Below, piece after piece: positions 33,291-46,053 of a stretch of DNA of 64,000 nucleotides; position 1 is the first letter of the stretch, and every line of letters starts with the position of its first letter. The position numbers were made by a program, and so were the translations under genes. Source of the stretch: Boswellia sacra. Taxonomy: Eukaryota; Streptophyta; Magnoliopsida; Sapindales; Burseraceae. Under the pieces are notes generated by a model, which searched no databases, had not been told where the DNA came from, and saw only the letters and a program-made list of their open reading frames with translations. The stretch lies in NCBI GenBank assembly GCA_013180625.2, contig SNVD02007983.1, forward strand, positions 1-64,000, in the 5' to 3' direction.

Positions 33291-33692
33291 TGGTCAGCAG
33301 AACTAATTAGATGGGTTTACTTTTTTTCCCTTATTCATTACATTTATTTTCATACAATTAACGGCAAAACTGACGGAAGGGGTTTCGATGATTAATTTCA
33401 AAAAAGTAAGGGGTATCGTATAATGGAAAATGGTAAACAGTGTTTATGAATGAAATTAAGCTAAAGCCCAGGGGAGGTATGTGTGATTAGCCCATTAAAT
33501 AATGTCACTATAGAATATTGTGTATTTACAAGTTTTCGTACAACTATACATCGTAACCATGTGCTACTATAAAAAACATGTACTATACAATAATGTGTTA
33601 GTGTCCAAAAACAAAAAAAAAACAATTTTGTTTAACTAAACATAATATATACAAAAAAATAGGTGATCTCATGGTCCCAACGTGCTCGGCTG

Positions 33693-36600
33693 CTACTTGA
33701 CCTCCGCTGAATCAACGTCGTCATGGGCAATAGTGGTCATAACATCTCCTGACACATCATCAGCAGTCACGGTAGTGCCTGCAACATCAGCAGGCACTAC
33801 CGGTTGAGGCAACAGCGCCTGAGGCACAGGATATCTAGGCAAGAGCGCCTTGATGTCGTAGGGCACCAGGATGGGCGGGGCCGCCTCTTGTGGGTTTTCG
33901 CGACTGAGCCAAAGATGTAATGCCATTCTCTCCCGGCATTCGTCGTCCTGGAATGCCTTAATCTCGGTCAATGGAACGCCCCCCGCTAGGAACTCGATGT
34001 ACTTCAAACAGTACACGCCGCATGCCCCTCCCCCAGGCTCCTGCTGTGGCACCTGCTCCACGTCCTCGATTCGCATAATGTCAAATGGGGTTGTGGGATA
34101 GTCAGGAATACCGTAAACCTCCATTGACACCATACGGGGTAGTAGCTCAGCGAGGCACCGGACTGTCTGCATGACTATGTCCGTAGAAGTATGCCCAATA
34201 GATGAGTCGTATATGGAAATCTGACGGTGATTCAAATGCACCTCAGCTGCCACCCAATGATCATCGGTGAGGTGAACTGGGAGATAGAGCTGAAAACGAA
34301 TTGACAACATGGAAATGAAAATGAATCACAACATTTTAAATAAGATGGCACATGCTAACTCAGTGAATATAAATGTTCTCACCCTGTCAACGTCGACCCA
34401 TGGTGTTCCAACGAGGGGCACCTGTCCCAGGACATACTGGACCATGTCCTCCTCATTTGCCCAGGTAATGTCGTCCAATCTTTCCGAGTATAGCGCCCAC
34501 AACGACTTCAATTTCAACTGCAAGTTCATGAGTTCAGTTAGCGCATTGAAGGAATCATAAATTACAAGTGACAAATTGTTAATGTAAGATGTCTACGATT
34601 TACGTACCCAAAAAGTGGTGTCGAGGAAAGCAGACCTCTGTACACCAGGTCCGGTCATGGCGCGAGCTCTGCACCGTAGAACCCACAAGTAGCTGTCTAT
34701 GTGCTGAAAACAACAATTGCTATCAATAAGGAATCCAATTGTATATAGCAATATTCGACAGCCAGAGATGTTATGAAAGTACCTCAGCTTCAAGCCATTC
34801 TGATGGGCTGATCGGCGTCGTGAAGAACTTACGATCTGCGCTGAAGACTGCCAACTCAGCACGATCTATTCTGGTGTCGTCCGCCAGCCACGCGTGGAAT
34901 CCCTTCATGTCAACTTCTGCTATCGGGGCACGTGGGTCGAAAAGTGGAACCGGAGGGCACAAAATGAGACCAGTTCCTACATCTGCTGATGGCCACTGAG
35001 ATCGATTGTCTTCCGACTGAGCAATAGGCACCTCGGACTGTAAAGGGCCTCTGACTGTGGCTGCTGCTGGTCTGCGGCTTCCTCCGAGGGCTGTGGCTGC
35101 TGCTGGTCTACGGCTTCCTCCTGCTACTGAACCCTCAGCCTCTTCCTACCTGGTGGACTGACAAAGGGGCTCCGCTTATGCTTTGCTGGTAGGAGGCAGC
35201 GACCCCGGCGTGAAACTAAGGCTGCCAGAGGAGCATCGGCTGCAGGAACATTCCGGTTAACGGAATCAGGATTCGCGGGTGGCGGACCATCACCGTCATC
35301 ACCCGGACCTCCGTCGGAATCAGCATCTGAATCCTGAAATCAGACAAACATAACCATCAGCTTAAGCGTGTGTGGAACTGGTCAAAATCCGGTGTGTAAA
35401 TATTGGAAAGTACCGTGTCATCGTTTCCGAAGTTCGCACCGAGGTCCAGAACGGCCTCGCGGAGACGAGCTATCTCCTCACGCATTTCCCTGTTCTCCGC
35501 CCGTAACAGAGCAAGTTCACGCAAAACTGTGCTCTGGAAGTCGTCATGGACCGGCGGCACCTGCATGAGAATTGTAACAAGGGTCTTCATTAACCAACAG
35601 AGCAGCAAATGTATACGTACAAGAATATTAATGCCGACTGGCATTTCTTACCTGCCGACCCGACGCCGTCGTCGATGCTCCTGGAGCTCCGGAACTATGG
35701 AACGGCTCTGGCAGTGGACTTAAAGGCTCCAGCGGTGGACTGCCAGGCCCTACATCCATGTCAGGACTGTCCGTGTCTGTTGCTGCAACCACATCCGAGT
35801 CAACAGGGGAACTGATGCCAGCAGGAGGTGAAGCGGATGAGAGCTCAGGAGGTGGAGCTGGCGGTCCCTCCGGAGGTGGTGCTGGCGGACCCTCTTGAGG
35901 TGGTGCTGATGGACCCTCCGGAGGTGGAGCTACTGGTCCCGGTCCCTCAGGGGGTGGTCCTACTGGACCCTCTGGATGTGGACCTGATGGGCCCTCCGGA
36001 GGTGGAGCTGCTGGACCCTCCGGAGGTAGAGCTGCTGGACCCTCCGGAGGTGGAGCTGCTGGTCCCTCCGAAGGTGGAGCTGCTGGTCCCTCCGGAGGTG
36101 GAGCTGCAGCTGCCTCAGCAGGAAGTGGCTCAATGCTCTCCGCCGCCAGTAAAGGAGCATCCACAGCTGTTGCCCAAGCCACATGTTCACCTCTATAGAT
36201 GCCAACTACTTCATTGAGCTGTGCATACCACTCCGTCTGCTGCTCCACAACGGACGGCTCTAAAACGACGAGCGGCCTAGCCTGCGTCAACATATAATCA
36301 GATCACGCGAAACTGTTATCAGTTTTTGGTTGAACAAAAAACAAGACAATTCGATGTAACACAGGATTCGTACTAACCCGCCTCCTAACCCTCAGTATAT
36401 CAGTGTAGGCAGCGTTCTGGGACGGGGTCTTAACTGTCTCCCACTTCAACAACCGTGGTATCCTCGCCGCGCAATCCTGTGGCACTATACCAAAATGTGT
36501 GCCAAAGTAAGGCACGGCCTCGTACAACCAAACCTTAATTACATCGAACAGGTTAATTAGTGACATGGACTAAAATTACATCAAACAGAAATCAACACGG

Positions 36601-37483
36601 TCACACTCATGGATAGCAGAACGTACCTGAAAGGCGTACGGGCACCCCTCCAAGTTATAGCGCTCCACCTGCCTCGTCTTCGCTTGGGCTCGCCTCTTGT
36701 AATTTTCTAACCTCCCAACCAAAGCCCTCTTCATCGAGCCCAATGTCTTTTCGTAGGACAACGAACCCCATGGATACGTATTAAATTCATCCAGTCTGTC
36801 CACAAAATTCAACCATGTCCTGGACACGTGTCGGCGTCTATCCCGGGCCATGAAAAAACGCTCAAGCACGTAGTACACGCCTAGCTTCACGACATCCTCG
36901 TCTGGCATACAAGACACATTCAATTTCTTAAGATTTTCATACAAAGTGTTGAGATCCAAGTCCATGCCATCGAAGTATGTATCCAACAATCGGCACGGAT
37001 GCAACATCGTCGGTATTGGTGGCACTGTGGAAGCAAATCGTAAGCCGGTTATCAAACCGAACTCGTGCGCAGAAAAACGAATGAGTCATCCTGGAAATAA
37101 GGAAACAAAATTACATAAGATGACAACGATATTACAGTTAAATAACTAAAAATATCATACGTGTAAAACTATGACTTTGTAACAACATTGTACATGAAAA
37201 CCATTTTTTTATCTTCAACAAGGAACCACATCTCCCGGTCGTACCTCACGGTGTTAACCTCCCACTGAAGCACGTGGTGTGCCAACTAAGACGGAAAGGA
37301 GAGCCGACGGATGTCTAGGAGAAATCCGAAACATGTTGCACGAAACATCTCCTTCTGCCTCGCACTGAAGCTCACCCGGATCCATTGTATACAGTCCCAA
37401 CCTGCCATGTTTGTGACCACGGCCTGGTAGTGTTCCGTATTCGGTGTCTTAAGCATGAAGGACAGTCCAAATTCACCAGCCAT
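33693..37483 (-). pseudogene. MULE-borne DUF1985 / Ulp1-type (C48) cysteine protease gene
   Basis: Multi-exon gene. Exon 1 starts with MAGEFGL at 37483. A DUF1985-like region (HEFGLITGLRF, WLNFVDRLDEF.TYPWG) lies at 37080-36576, then FDVIKVWLYEAVPYFG at 36540. A proline-rich section has tandem 5-7-residue PPPEGPA repeats (about 36150-35850), followed by a coiled coil (LRAENREMREEIARLREAV, 35530). The C48 protease domain is at 34300-33840: His in DDHWVAAEV, Asp in SIYDSS, the QQ before, and Cys in GACGVYCLKY are all visible. Ulp1 proteases cleave SUMO-like modifiers. A stop codon lies in frame near 37287, and a stop also precedes the second DUF1985 exon, so the N-terminal part seems disabled while the protease core is still open. 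Exon limits are approximate. Confidence 0.8.
35850..36150 (-). repeat. Coding minisatellite for PPPEGPA repeats
   Basis: Tandem 24-bp-scale units (GGAGGTGGAGCTGCTGGACC on the plus strand) inside the Ulp1-like gene. Variants such as GPSGPHPEGP show both length and sequence drift. Confidence 0.85.
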
Positions 37484-37589
37484 TTGCTTCAAATTGGCAA
37501 AAAGAAGTCCATTATTCAATATGAAACAAAAAGGCAAAAACAAAACAGCCAAAAAAAGCCAGAAAGCATGCAATCTGCCTAAACGCTCG

Positions 37590-38640
37590 ATAAAACTCGA
37601 CGAAACATGACAAGCTCGACAACACTCGACATAACACGACGACACTCGACAAATCTCGGCAACACACGACATGACACGACAACACTCGACAAAACTCGTT
37701 TGACGAGTGTCGAGTGTCTATACCACAACAAAACTCGTTTGTAAATTTCCGGCAACGACAGCCGAAACCAACCACATACAATACATTTTCAAATCACATA
37801 TATAAACATAAACGGCCTAAACATTATTAAACAGCCCTAAATCCACTGAACTAGTGAAAACAACATGCATGGCCGGTAAATAAACGCCGTACCTAAATGC
37901 CGATCGGTGCTGCAGTCGCCGGGAGTTGAGATGATTGTCGCTGTGCGTCTGTTTGTGTCCCAACCGTTATCTGTGCGTTACTGTGAGTTTGGAGAGTTGA
38001 AACGGTTTGTAGGAGTAAATGGAAGTGAAGCGGGAAGTGACGGTAGAGAGAACTTTAAACCCCAAAGTTCGAGCTCCCACGTGTCAGTCATCGCAAGTCG
38101 CGGGTCGAGGGTCGAGACGAGGCAAATTACATTATAGACACTCCGGAGGTCGAGACTCGAGGTTCGAGTGTTCGTGTGCCGTGAGCTCGAGCGTCGAGTG
38201 GTCGTGTGACATGTTTAGTCGCTCTTCGAGTGTTTTTCTGACGTGTGCTCGAGCTTCGAGTGTTCGTGTGACGAAGTGTACCGTGCTTCAAGTGTTTGTC
38301 TGACCGGTTGATCGCGCTTCGAGTGTTCGTGTGACGTGGTGGTCGTGCTTCGAGTGTTCGTGTGATGTGTTGGTCGGGCTTCGAGTGTTCATGTGACGTG
38401 TTGATTGAGCTTCGCGTGTTCATGTTCAATATGATCGAGCTTCGAGGGGTTGTGTGTCGTGTAGATCGAGCGTCAAGTTATACCGTCGAGTGTCGTCGAG
38501 CGTTTAGGCCGAACATTCGTTTTCATTTTCATTTTCTATTCCACTAATATATGTCGAGCGTCGAGTTTCTACCGTTGAGTGTCGTCGAGCGATTGGACAG
38601 AACACTTATTTCTTAGAGATTTCGAATCAGATTCCAAATT
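37590..38640. repeat. TCGAGTG-rich minisatellite between the two MULE-2 genes
   Basis: At 38155-38475, about ten units of roughly 32 bp (GCTTCGAGTGTTCGTGTGAC) lie in tandem. Shorter ACTCGACAAAACTCG units fill 37590-37735. At 38490-38620 a CGTCGAGCG...ACAGAACACTTATTTCTTA motif matches the inner part of the left terminal repeat near 30670-30700. So this region, upstream of the Ulp1-like gene, looks derived from the terminal repeats. Confidence 0.8.
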
Positions 38641-38837
38641 ATTTTTCAGTTGGGCGTCAGGTAAGATTATTTAGTTTAACAACAACGCCCATAAAGATGT
38701 GTTTAATACAATAATACTGCTTTACAGTGACAAAATCCAACACCCAAAATATATTATTTTCAAAAGCTTAGGATTTGTTATAAAAAAAAGAGACAATGTT
38801 GCAAACATCAACATTTGGTTTACACATTTGTTATACA

Positions 38838-41657
38838 TCATCCCCTGTCATGCAGCGGAACTGGGTTTCGGCATGTTTGACGATTGTGCCCGGAACTTTC
38901 ACAACGCCCGCAAGATCGAGAGGAGCTAGACTCACCGACAAAAGGGATTCGATTCCTCCGAGGACGACCGGCTGGTCTCCTCATGACTAGCGGGAGAACC
39001 AGTCTACTGCGAACCTCCTCAGGAACCACCCAATCCTCACTAACTCCAACAGGAACTACTGGGAGAGCATATGCATGTAACAATGTTTCGGTGGTATACC
39101 AATGGGCACAGTAATCATGGCACGTAAGGAGATTCATACGTTTGCATACCGCTAATACATGTGCACACGGAAGCTGGTCAAGATCAAACACACGGCACGT
39201 GCATGTACGCACGTGCATGTCAACTATACAAACACGGTCGTTGCCTCTAACCTCATACATAGTAAGAGATATACCACTAACCCTCATACGATCTCCTTCT
39301 TTTAAACGCTCCTCCATCAACTTGTTTGCCCAGGGTGAGAGATGTGATTCTGAGTTAGCAAATAGCTGTCGACGCTCATAGAACCATTTCTGCAAGTTGG
39401 CCTAAAAATAATCAACTAACAACGTCACCGGGAGGAATCGATGGTGTCGCAAACAGCTGTTCATCGACTCAGCTATATTTGTTGTCATTATGTTATACCG
39501 CCGACCATGAAACTGTGAACGTGCCCATTTCTCGACTCCGATCTCTCGAAGATAAGTTGCTGCTACTGGCATATGCGATTCAATTTGTCGCATATGATAG
39601 TTGAAATCAGCACAATGATATGTCCTTGCAGCGCGGTAGTACAATTCCAACAAAGTCTTGTCCTTGAACGTTGCCTTCAAGTTACCCTTGAGATGATGAG
39701 TGCACAATCCATGCAGTGCATTAGGAAAAACTGCAACCACAGCACGTTCAATACTACGATGACGGTCAGAAATGAAGACAAGATCTCGGACATTTTGTAC
39801 AACATGATCACGCAACTGTCTCATGAACCAGTTCCAGGAGTCATCATTTTCAGAATGCCCAATTCCAAATGCCAAGGGGTATATTTGTTTATTACCATCC
39901 ATACAAGAAGCCAAAAACATTGTACCCCTATATTTCCCTTTTAAAAAGGAACCATCAACTGCAATAACTGGCCTAATTGACGATGCAAATCCAGTAATCG
40001 AGGCCCCCATACTCATGAAAAAGTATCTGAAATGGTTATCCTCATCAGTTTCTAACGACGTTTTGGTCCCCGGGTTTGCTTTCTCAATCATGTACATGTA
40101 CTGATGGAGTAGTGTGAATGATTCATCATGAGATCCGTGAAGTTCTTGCAAAGCTACCTCCTTTGCCCTCCATGCCTTATTGTACATGATATTAACACCC
40201 AATGACTCCTGAACATTGGACATAATATCCTTTGGACGATATATTCTCGATGCCTCAACGAATTTACTCTTAATATGTTTGCCAATGACATGTGCAGTTG
40301 CCTGTTTGTGAACTGGGTGAAGTCCGGCTCCGGAGCACGTGTGGTGGTTCTTATAAGTTTTCACTTGGAAGAAATGTGAATCGGCCACCTTTATGGCACG
40401 TAAACGCCATTTACAAGATTCAGCACGACATACAACCTCAAACCTTGTGGCGTTGGAGTTCCTCACCTTGAATTGAAAGTTTCGTCTTAATACCAACATC
40501 GCTAACTTCTCTCGAAGCTCCATTTGCTGTTAAACATCTGTCCAACCCCAACCTCAACCTTGTCAACTACAAATGATGAGGCATCATCGCCATCTGTGGA
40601 GGGTGGATGGACGATAGGCGGCATCCACCTGAATGTGTTAGCCTGAGAGCTGTCATTATTCGACATCGGATCTTCCTGATGGCCATATACTGGACGAGTA
40701 GGTGTGGAGTGAATTGGAGGAGGCACGGTAGGTGTGGAGTGAATTGGAGGAACGGCACGGTAGGTGTGGAGTGAATTGGAGAAGGCACGGTAAACGGCTC
40801 ATCCTGTTCACATCATTCAAGATCACCCGTTCTCCCTCATTATCGAAATGTGAACCGGCTACATTGTGCCCATCAACAACAAAATCATCCAATCCCTCAA
40901 CATCATTCTCAATATGAACCGTGTAATCATTATTGTCATCGTCAACATGCACACTAACATCATCACCACCATCATCAGTATCTTCGCAATATTCATTGCC
41001 ACCATCGTCATCATTAACATCATCAATATTACCTAGACTCTCAAACTCTCTAATGCTGTCAAGATGACGTACCAATCTCGATGGCATCGATGGAGGCACT
41101 CCTTCTTCATTTTGAAATAACACCCCTACCCCAAATGACTCATGCCCTGCATGCCCTGAACACTGCTCAAACTCAACGCCAACATCGTCATTCAATTCTG
41201 GTTGTCCACAAACAGGAGTAGACTCACTTAATTGGTTGCTCCCACTTGCTGAACGAAACAAAGTGGGATGAGAACATCCTTCTCGCCTACGGATTGCATC
41301 GGATCCTGACCCTGACCTCTGTCTTTGCTTCTCCCCATCTTCAACTTTAACAACTAACGGTGTATATGATTGTTGGTCCTCCAAACAATGTTGTATGAAA
41401 AAAGAAACATCGTCGTCAGTCTCAATACGAATCGGCATTGGAAGAACACCCTTACAAGCAAATTGAACCTCTAAACTCATTCTTTTCTTACGAAGATCCC
41501 AACCCATTTTAGTACTAATACAGTCAACCAACTCATTATAAGTAGCACATCTACGAATTATCAATGGCTTCCCTGTCCCACTGGCATACAAATAACTACC
41601 GTTCTCTTGCACAGTCCATGAACCATTATATGCAATGAGTATGCGTAAAGTCTCCAT
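38838..41657 (-). pseudogene. MULE-2 transposase (MuDR type), nearly intact but interrupted
   Basis: Start METLRILIAYNG at 41657, a PB1-like N-terminus with ETDDDVSFFI. A long acidic linker follows (about 41050-40820), with 36-bp tandem repeats at 40690-40800. The MuDR DNA-binding region (FKVRNSNATRFEVVC) is near 40470. The DDE core shows Asp in PVIAVDGSFLKGKYRG, Asp in VFISDRHRSIERA, and Glu in NIAESMNSCLR, all preserved. The SWIM finger is CTCRVFDLDQLPCAHVLAV near 39180, and a terminal CCHC knuckle (CGRCESSGHNRQTC) lies near 38890. Lesions: a frame change near 40520 just before MELREKLAM, and an in-frame UAG near 39403 between the DDE core and WFYERR. Loss of function looks recent. Confidence 0.85.
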
Positions 41658-42678
41658 TTCCTGCATGATTGAGATATATCATATCATATAAGATCCGTGG
41701 ACAAAAAATAATTATGAAATAGCTTGCAAAAGTGGGAAAAAAGAGCGTTCTACCAAAACGCTCGACGAGACTCGACAAACACACTCGACACTCGACATAT
41801 GTGACACGACACTCAAACTCGACTAAATTCGTCGTCCGACACTCGTCAACTTGTACACTCGACTCTCTTACTCGAAAGCTCGACAAAATGGTGTCCACGA
41901 CTCTCGAAACACTCGACATGAATGGTTCGAGACATCTACAGGTCGGTTCCACGCGTCCTACACTCGACTCTCGACATGCGACACACGAACTTTTGACAAT
42001 CCACAAGACCCTCGACGGAACTCGAACACGCGACACTCGAATCTAGAATCGAGGCAATGGCTAGACACTCGAAACCACCATCCGAATTGTCGTGATTCGG
42101 TCCCGACAGAACTTCTCGACACTCGACTACCCTCGACGACACTCGACGAAACTCGACGAAACTCGAAGACAGTCGTCTTCTTCGACCTTCGACTGCGAAA
42201 ACCCAATTTTGCACACCGACAGCCAATTTCCAGCATTTTTTCACACAGACGGCACTATCTCTACCCTTAGTTCACATACATAACCCATTTTTAAGCTATA
42301 TAATGCGGTTGTCAGTTACCAAAGCGAGCAATAACGAAAACATTACACATACATTAAATTTTTATGCCATTTACAGAGAGATTAAGGAAAAGTTGTTCTT
42401 ACGCGTTCTGCTTACTGCTTCAGATATTGAGGTTGTTTCGGGACAGTGAAGTTAAGTGATTCGAGCTGTTACTGGTTTCCGTTGTTCTGTGTCTTGCTTT
42501 ACTGTCTTTCTTAAAATTTGTCCGAAGGATATGAAATAACGAAGGTTTTGGGAATTTATTTTAGGACAGGGGTGTTTTTGTCTTTTAGACACAAAAGTGC
42601 CTATGGGATGAAAATATTTCAGAACATGTCCATTTTTCAAACAAGCCCCCTAAATTTGTCCATTTTTTCAATTTTCCC
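41615..42678 (-). repeat. MULE-2 right terminal inverted repeat
   Basis: Runs inward from GGGAAAATTG at 42678, through a region matching the left arm (TAGGCACTTTTGTGTCTAAA), then the TCGAGTG minisatellite (about 41760-42190), into the first codons of the transposase gene. It is longer than the left arm because the minisatellite has more units. Confidence 0.85.
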
Positions 42679-42687
42679 TAAAAAATA

Positions 42688-45600
42688 TTTCATAAGTACA
42701 TTGAATAATATTCGACAGTCAATCAAACCTCAGGTGCGAGATAAGTTTATATTATGTGAATTTTTTGAAATTAATTAATTTATCAAAAATACCCAAAGCA
42801 ATGACACAATTTTTAAATTTCCTTTTAAGGTTTGCTATGGTGCAACTATTTGTGTTCAACTTTTTTTATGAAGACATTTGTTTTCTTAATCAACACTTTT
42901 ATAAATTTAAAAAAATTTTTAATTTATAAAGCCATCCTAATACTAATTTTAACCATATTTAAAATGAAACTTACAGATAATTGTTTTCCTAAATAAATTC
43001 ATCATCTTAATCTCCGTACCCACTAAACAGCAAACAATAAAGAATTACACATGTTATTTCATTTCAAAAATGCCTGATGAGTTTTTCCTTAGGGTGATCT
43101 CGCCTAATCTTACTGCAAAGTAAACAAATTGGCCTATCTGGAACTTCAAAACCGTTCTCTAACACAGAATATTTCACAAGAAGTTGGCATATTAACGCAA
43201 CTTATTTTCTTTTCAAAAAATAACTAAAATATTAGGGACAAAAATATTATTCGAGACGAGATTGAAATCCATTTGAGCTGAAATTTTCCTTTTGTCTAAT
43301 ATTATTAGCACTTCTTTTCAAAAGACTAGAATTCTAATTATGAGTTTGTTGTTCTTTTTTCTTTTTCCTCCTCTTTTCATCATTTACAAGAAGAATATAT
43401 GAAAAAGAAAAATAACTGACTCGATCTATAACAAATTCATCAAACAATAAATGAGTGTAGGAATGGATGTAAAAAGGAAAAAAAAATACTTAAGATAACT
43501 ATTTTTGTTGCAATTAATTGTAAATTTGTATAGGGAGTACATTGTAATAAAAAAATATATAAAAAATGGGTACGTTAATCAAAACTTTGGATATAAATAC
43601 CCCTACCTTTGACTTTGATCAAATAAAATGACACCCTTATCTATTATTTTAGATGCTAAAAACAACCTTAAGTTATTATTATTATTATATAAATTAATTT
43701 AACTTTATCAAAAATTAAAAAACTTTTATGCTAATTCCAATATAATAAAAAGTATAAATAAATTTAAAAGATTAGAACTTAAAAAGTTAAATTTTTTTTC
43801 ATGAACATATAAATATATAGAGTATCTTCTTTTGTAAATTTTAAAAAATAAACTAGGAAATATATTTTAGGAGAAATATTATGTATAATTTTGAACTAAA
43901 ATCGAATATTAAAATTAATTATAACTTTTTCATAGTATTACCCATGAAACTATTGTTAACAGAATTCCATTAGATTTAACATTTAAAGGACAGAAAGGTA
44001 ATTTTAAGTGATAATCTAACAATAAACAACTCTTTAACAATATTATCCTTAAATTTTAATTTTATTCTTTGCTAATTGATATTTAATTGAAGTTTTTTAG
44101 TACCATAGATTAAAAGTATTTGGAATTAGAATTTCGAGGGAAGGTAAGGTTTTTGTTTTTGTTTTTTTGGTATGTTTTTATATGTTTTAGTGAAACAGTA
44201 ATGAAATGATGCATTTTAGTTAATTAATTATTTTAATGATAGTTTACTAACAACTAAAAATAAAGAGATAATTGCTATCACATATTTAACATTGTTGGTG
44301 ATATAAATAAAGGTGAATAAAATATTATCAAATTGATTATTATAATAACATTGATTATAGATGTAATATAGACAAAATCTTATATTCGAATGAGTAAATT
44401 TAGTGTATTCTAGGGCTGCATAAGAAATTCATTTCTTAATTTATTAGTCAATATCAAACACAACATAGTTAACTTATAAGAAAACAAAATTAATATACAT
44501 CTATAATCAAATTCTACAACCAACTACTTAAAACCTAAGTTGGTAAAATTTTACTGGATATATAACTTCCTTTTTTTATTTTTTTTCCTCCAATGAATAT
44601 ATGTCAACTTATGTTGTAAACAATTGGTCGTAGGATTTGATTGTAAGTGTAGCATTGCCAACAAAATAAAGGTATAGAAGTCATTTAATCACTCTTACAT
44701 GTGTTAGACTTCACTTTTACCGAAAATTGTCTAATCGCAGGGTCATTGTTGATATTATGAAAAACATTAAGATTATGTACAATATCAAGTCTTTGTTCAT
44801 GGTTATTTATAAAATTTGCCCATATATTTTAATTATATAATCAAAATATCATTCATTTTACTCTGTTATATAATAAATATTAATTTATATATATTAACAT
44901 TTATTTTAATTTATCTAATAATATAATATTTCAAAATCGTCTAATTTACTAGGTCACATATGCCTAGAATAATTGTCACAATATTACAAAGAAAGCCAAT
45001 AAACACCATAAAGTCATTTAAATTCTTAGAGATTCACTCATTGTTGAGTAATTTTATTTAATTTATAATTTATTTTTATTGTTACGTACTTAAATATCAT
45101 AATTCTTCATTCCAATCTCAATTATAAAATAAACTAATTCCTTAATATAAGACAAGATTATATTAAATTGACGAAAATATAAAATTATTTTAAATAATAA
45201 TTAATCAAATTAAATATTAAAATCAATGAGTAGATAAAACTACGTTAATGTTAATTGATGATTAATTAATCAAATTACATATGAATGAACTTTCCCGATT
45301 GGTTAAATTCATTATGTCAAATCTATTGTATACATGAATGAGGTTAATTTCGCCTCTAATTAATTTCAATTAATTTTATTAGGTTAAATATTGGGTAACT
45401 AAATCCTTCCGATCTCGTCTATTAGTTATTTTTTAAATTAATCATTCATCAATCAAATTATACATAGCAGAATTAATTCCGTACCTAAATAATTAATTTT
45501 CATAATTTTAGATTAATAATAATATGCTATTATTACATTGAAATTGAATCATAATGAAAATTAATTAATTTGAAAAACAAATTATAATAATTTTGGTAAG

Positions 45601-46053
45601 GGGAAACAATTTTGATATTATGATATCTACCTTAATTTTTTAATTAATTTATTAAAGAAAAGGTTACATATTTACAAATCTTCACCCTTCCTTCACCTAA
45701 AATTAAGTGTTAAATTTTTAACTTATAATTGTACTAAATTATATTGATCGCAAGTCGATTATTAGTTTGATATAAGTTAATTAATAGATAAATCAAAAGG
45801 TTTTATACGTACTTTTAAAATATCATTCAAAACTCGAAATCCAACCCGTCCAAGATCCAAAATTGACCCGTCACTCACCGCCAAATCAAAGGCTAAGCTA
45901 ACTCAAGTCTACTCTCAACTTCCAATTTTCGCTTTCAAGACTCCCGAGTCTCGGATAGTAATAACATTTCCACGCTGACAAGATTAAGTACACATTAAGT
46001 GAAAAACGAAGCAAGCATCGTCAGATTCAGATTCAAAATTAGATCTCTAAACA
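42688..46053. other. Intergenic AT-rich region upstream of the O-fucosyltransferase gene
   Basis: About 3.4 kb with no credible ORF, no recognised transposon ends and no RNA gene that I can support. The last 200 bp (about 45850-46053) become less AT-rich and pyrimidine-rich, probably the promoter and 5' UTR. I could not pick a convincing TATA box. Confidence 0.55.

Larger units (their letters stand above)
30848..33491. mobile_element. Pack-MULE carrying ribosomal protein S6 gene pieces
   Basis: Terminal inverted repeats of about 150 bp: left 30848-31000 and right 33345-33491, sharing TTAATTTCATTC, AACACTGTTT, and CTTC.GTCAGTTTTGC. Between them lie exon-derived S6 sequence and a solo LTR, with no transposase. 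I see no clear 9-bp duplication, so the exact ends are uncertain by several bases. It sits inside MULE-2, next to the inner end of its left terminal repeat. Confidence 0.75.
30003..42678 (-). mobile_element. MULE-2: Mutator-like element carrying transposase and Ulp1-type protease genes
   Basis: A perfect 9-bp target duplication TAAAAAATA (29994-30002 and 42679-42687) brackets terminal inverted repeats starting GGGAAAATTGAAAAAATGGA. The arms run about 0.8 kb (left) and 1.1 kb (right). Inside, on the minus strand, are a MuDR-type transposase gene (41657-38838) and a DUF1985/Ulp1-like gene (37483-33693). This architecture is that of the plant ULP-bearing MULEs (Kaonashi type in Arabidopsis, CUMULE in melon). 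A smaller Pack-MULE was inserted near the inner end of the left arm. Confidence 0.9.

Noticed and set aside
33871..36217. Plus-strand ORFs opposite the Ulp1-like gene
   Set aside because: Antisense shadows of the protease and PPPEGPA-encoding exons, which carry the conserved motifs on the minus strand.
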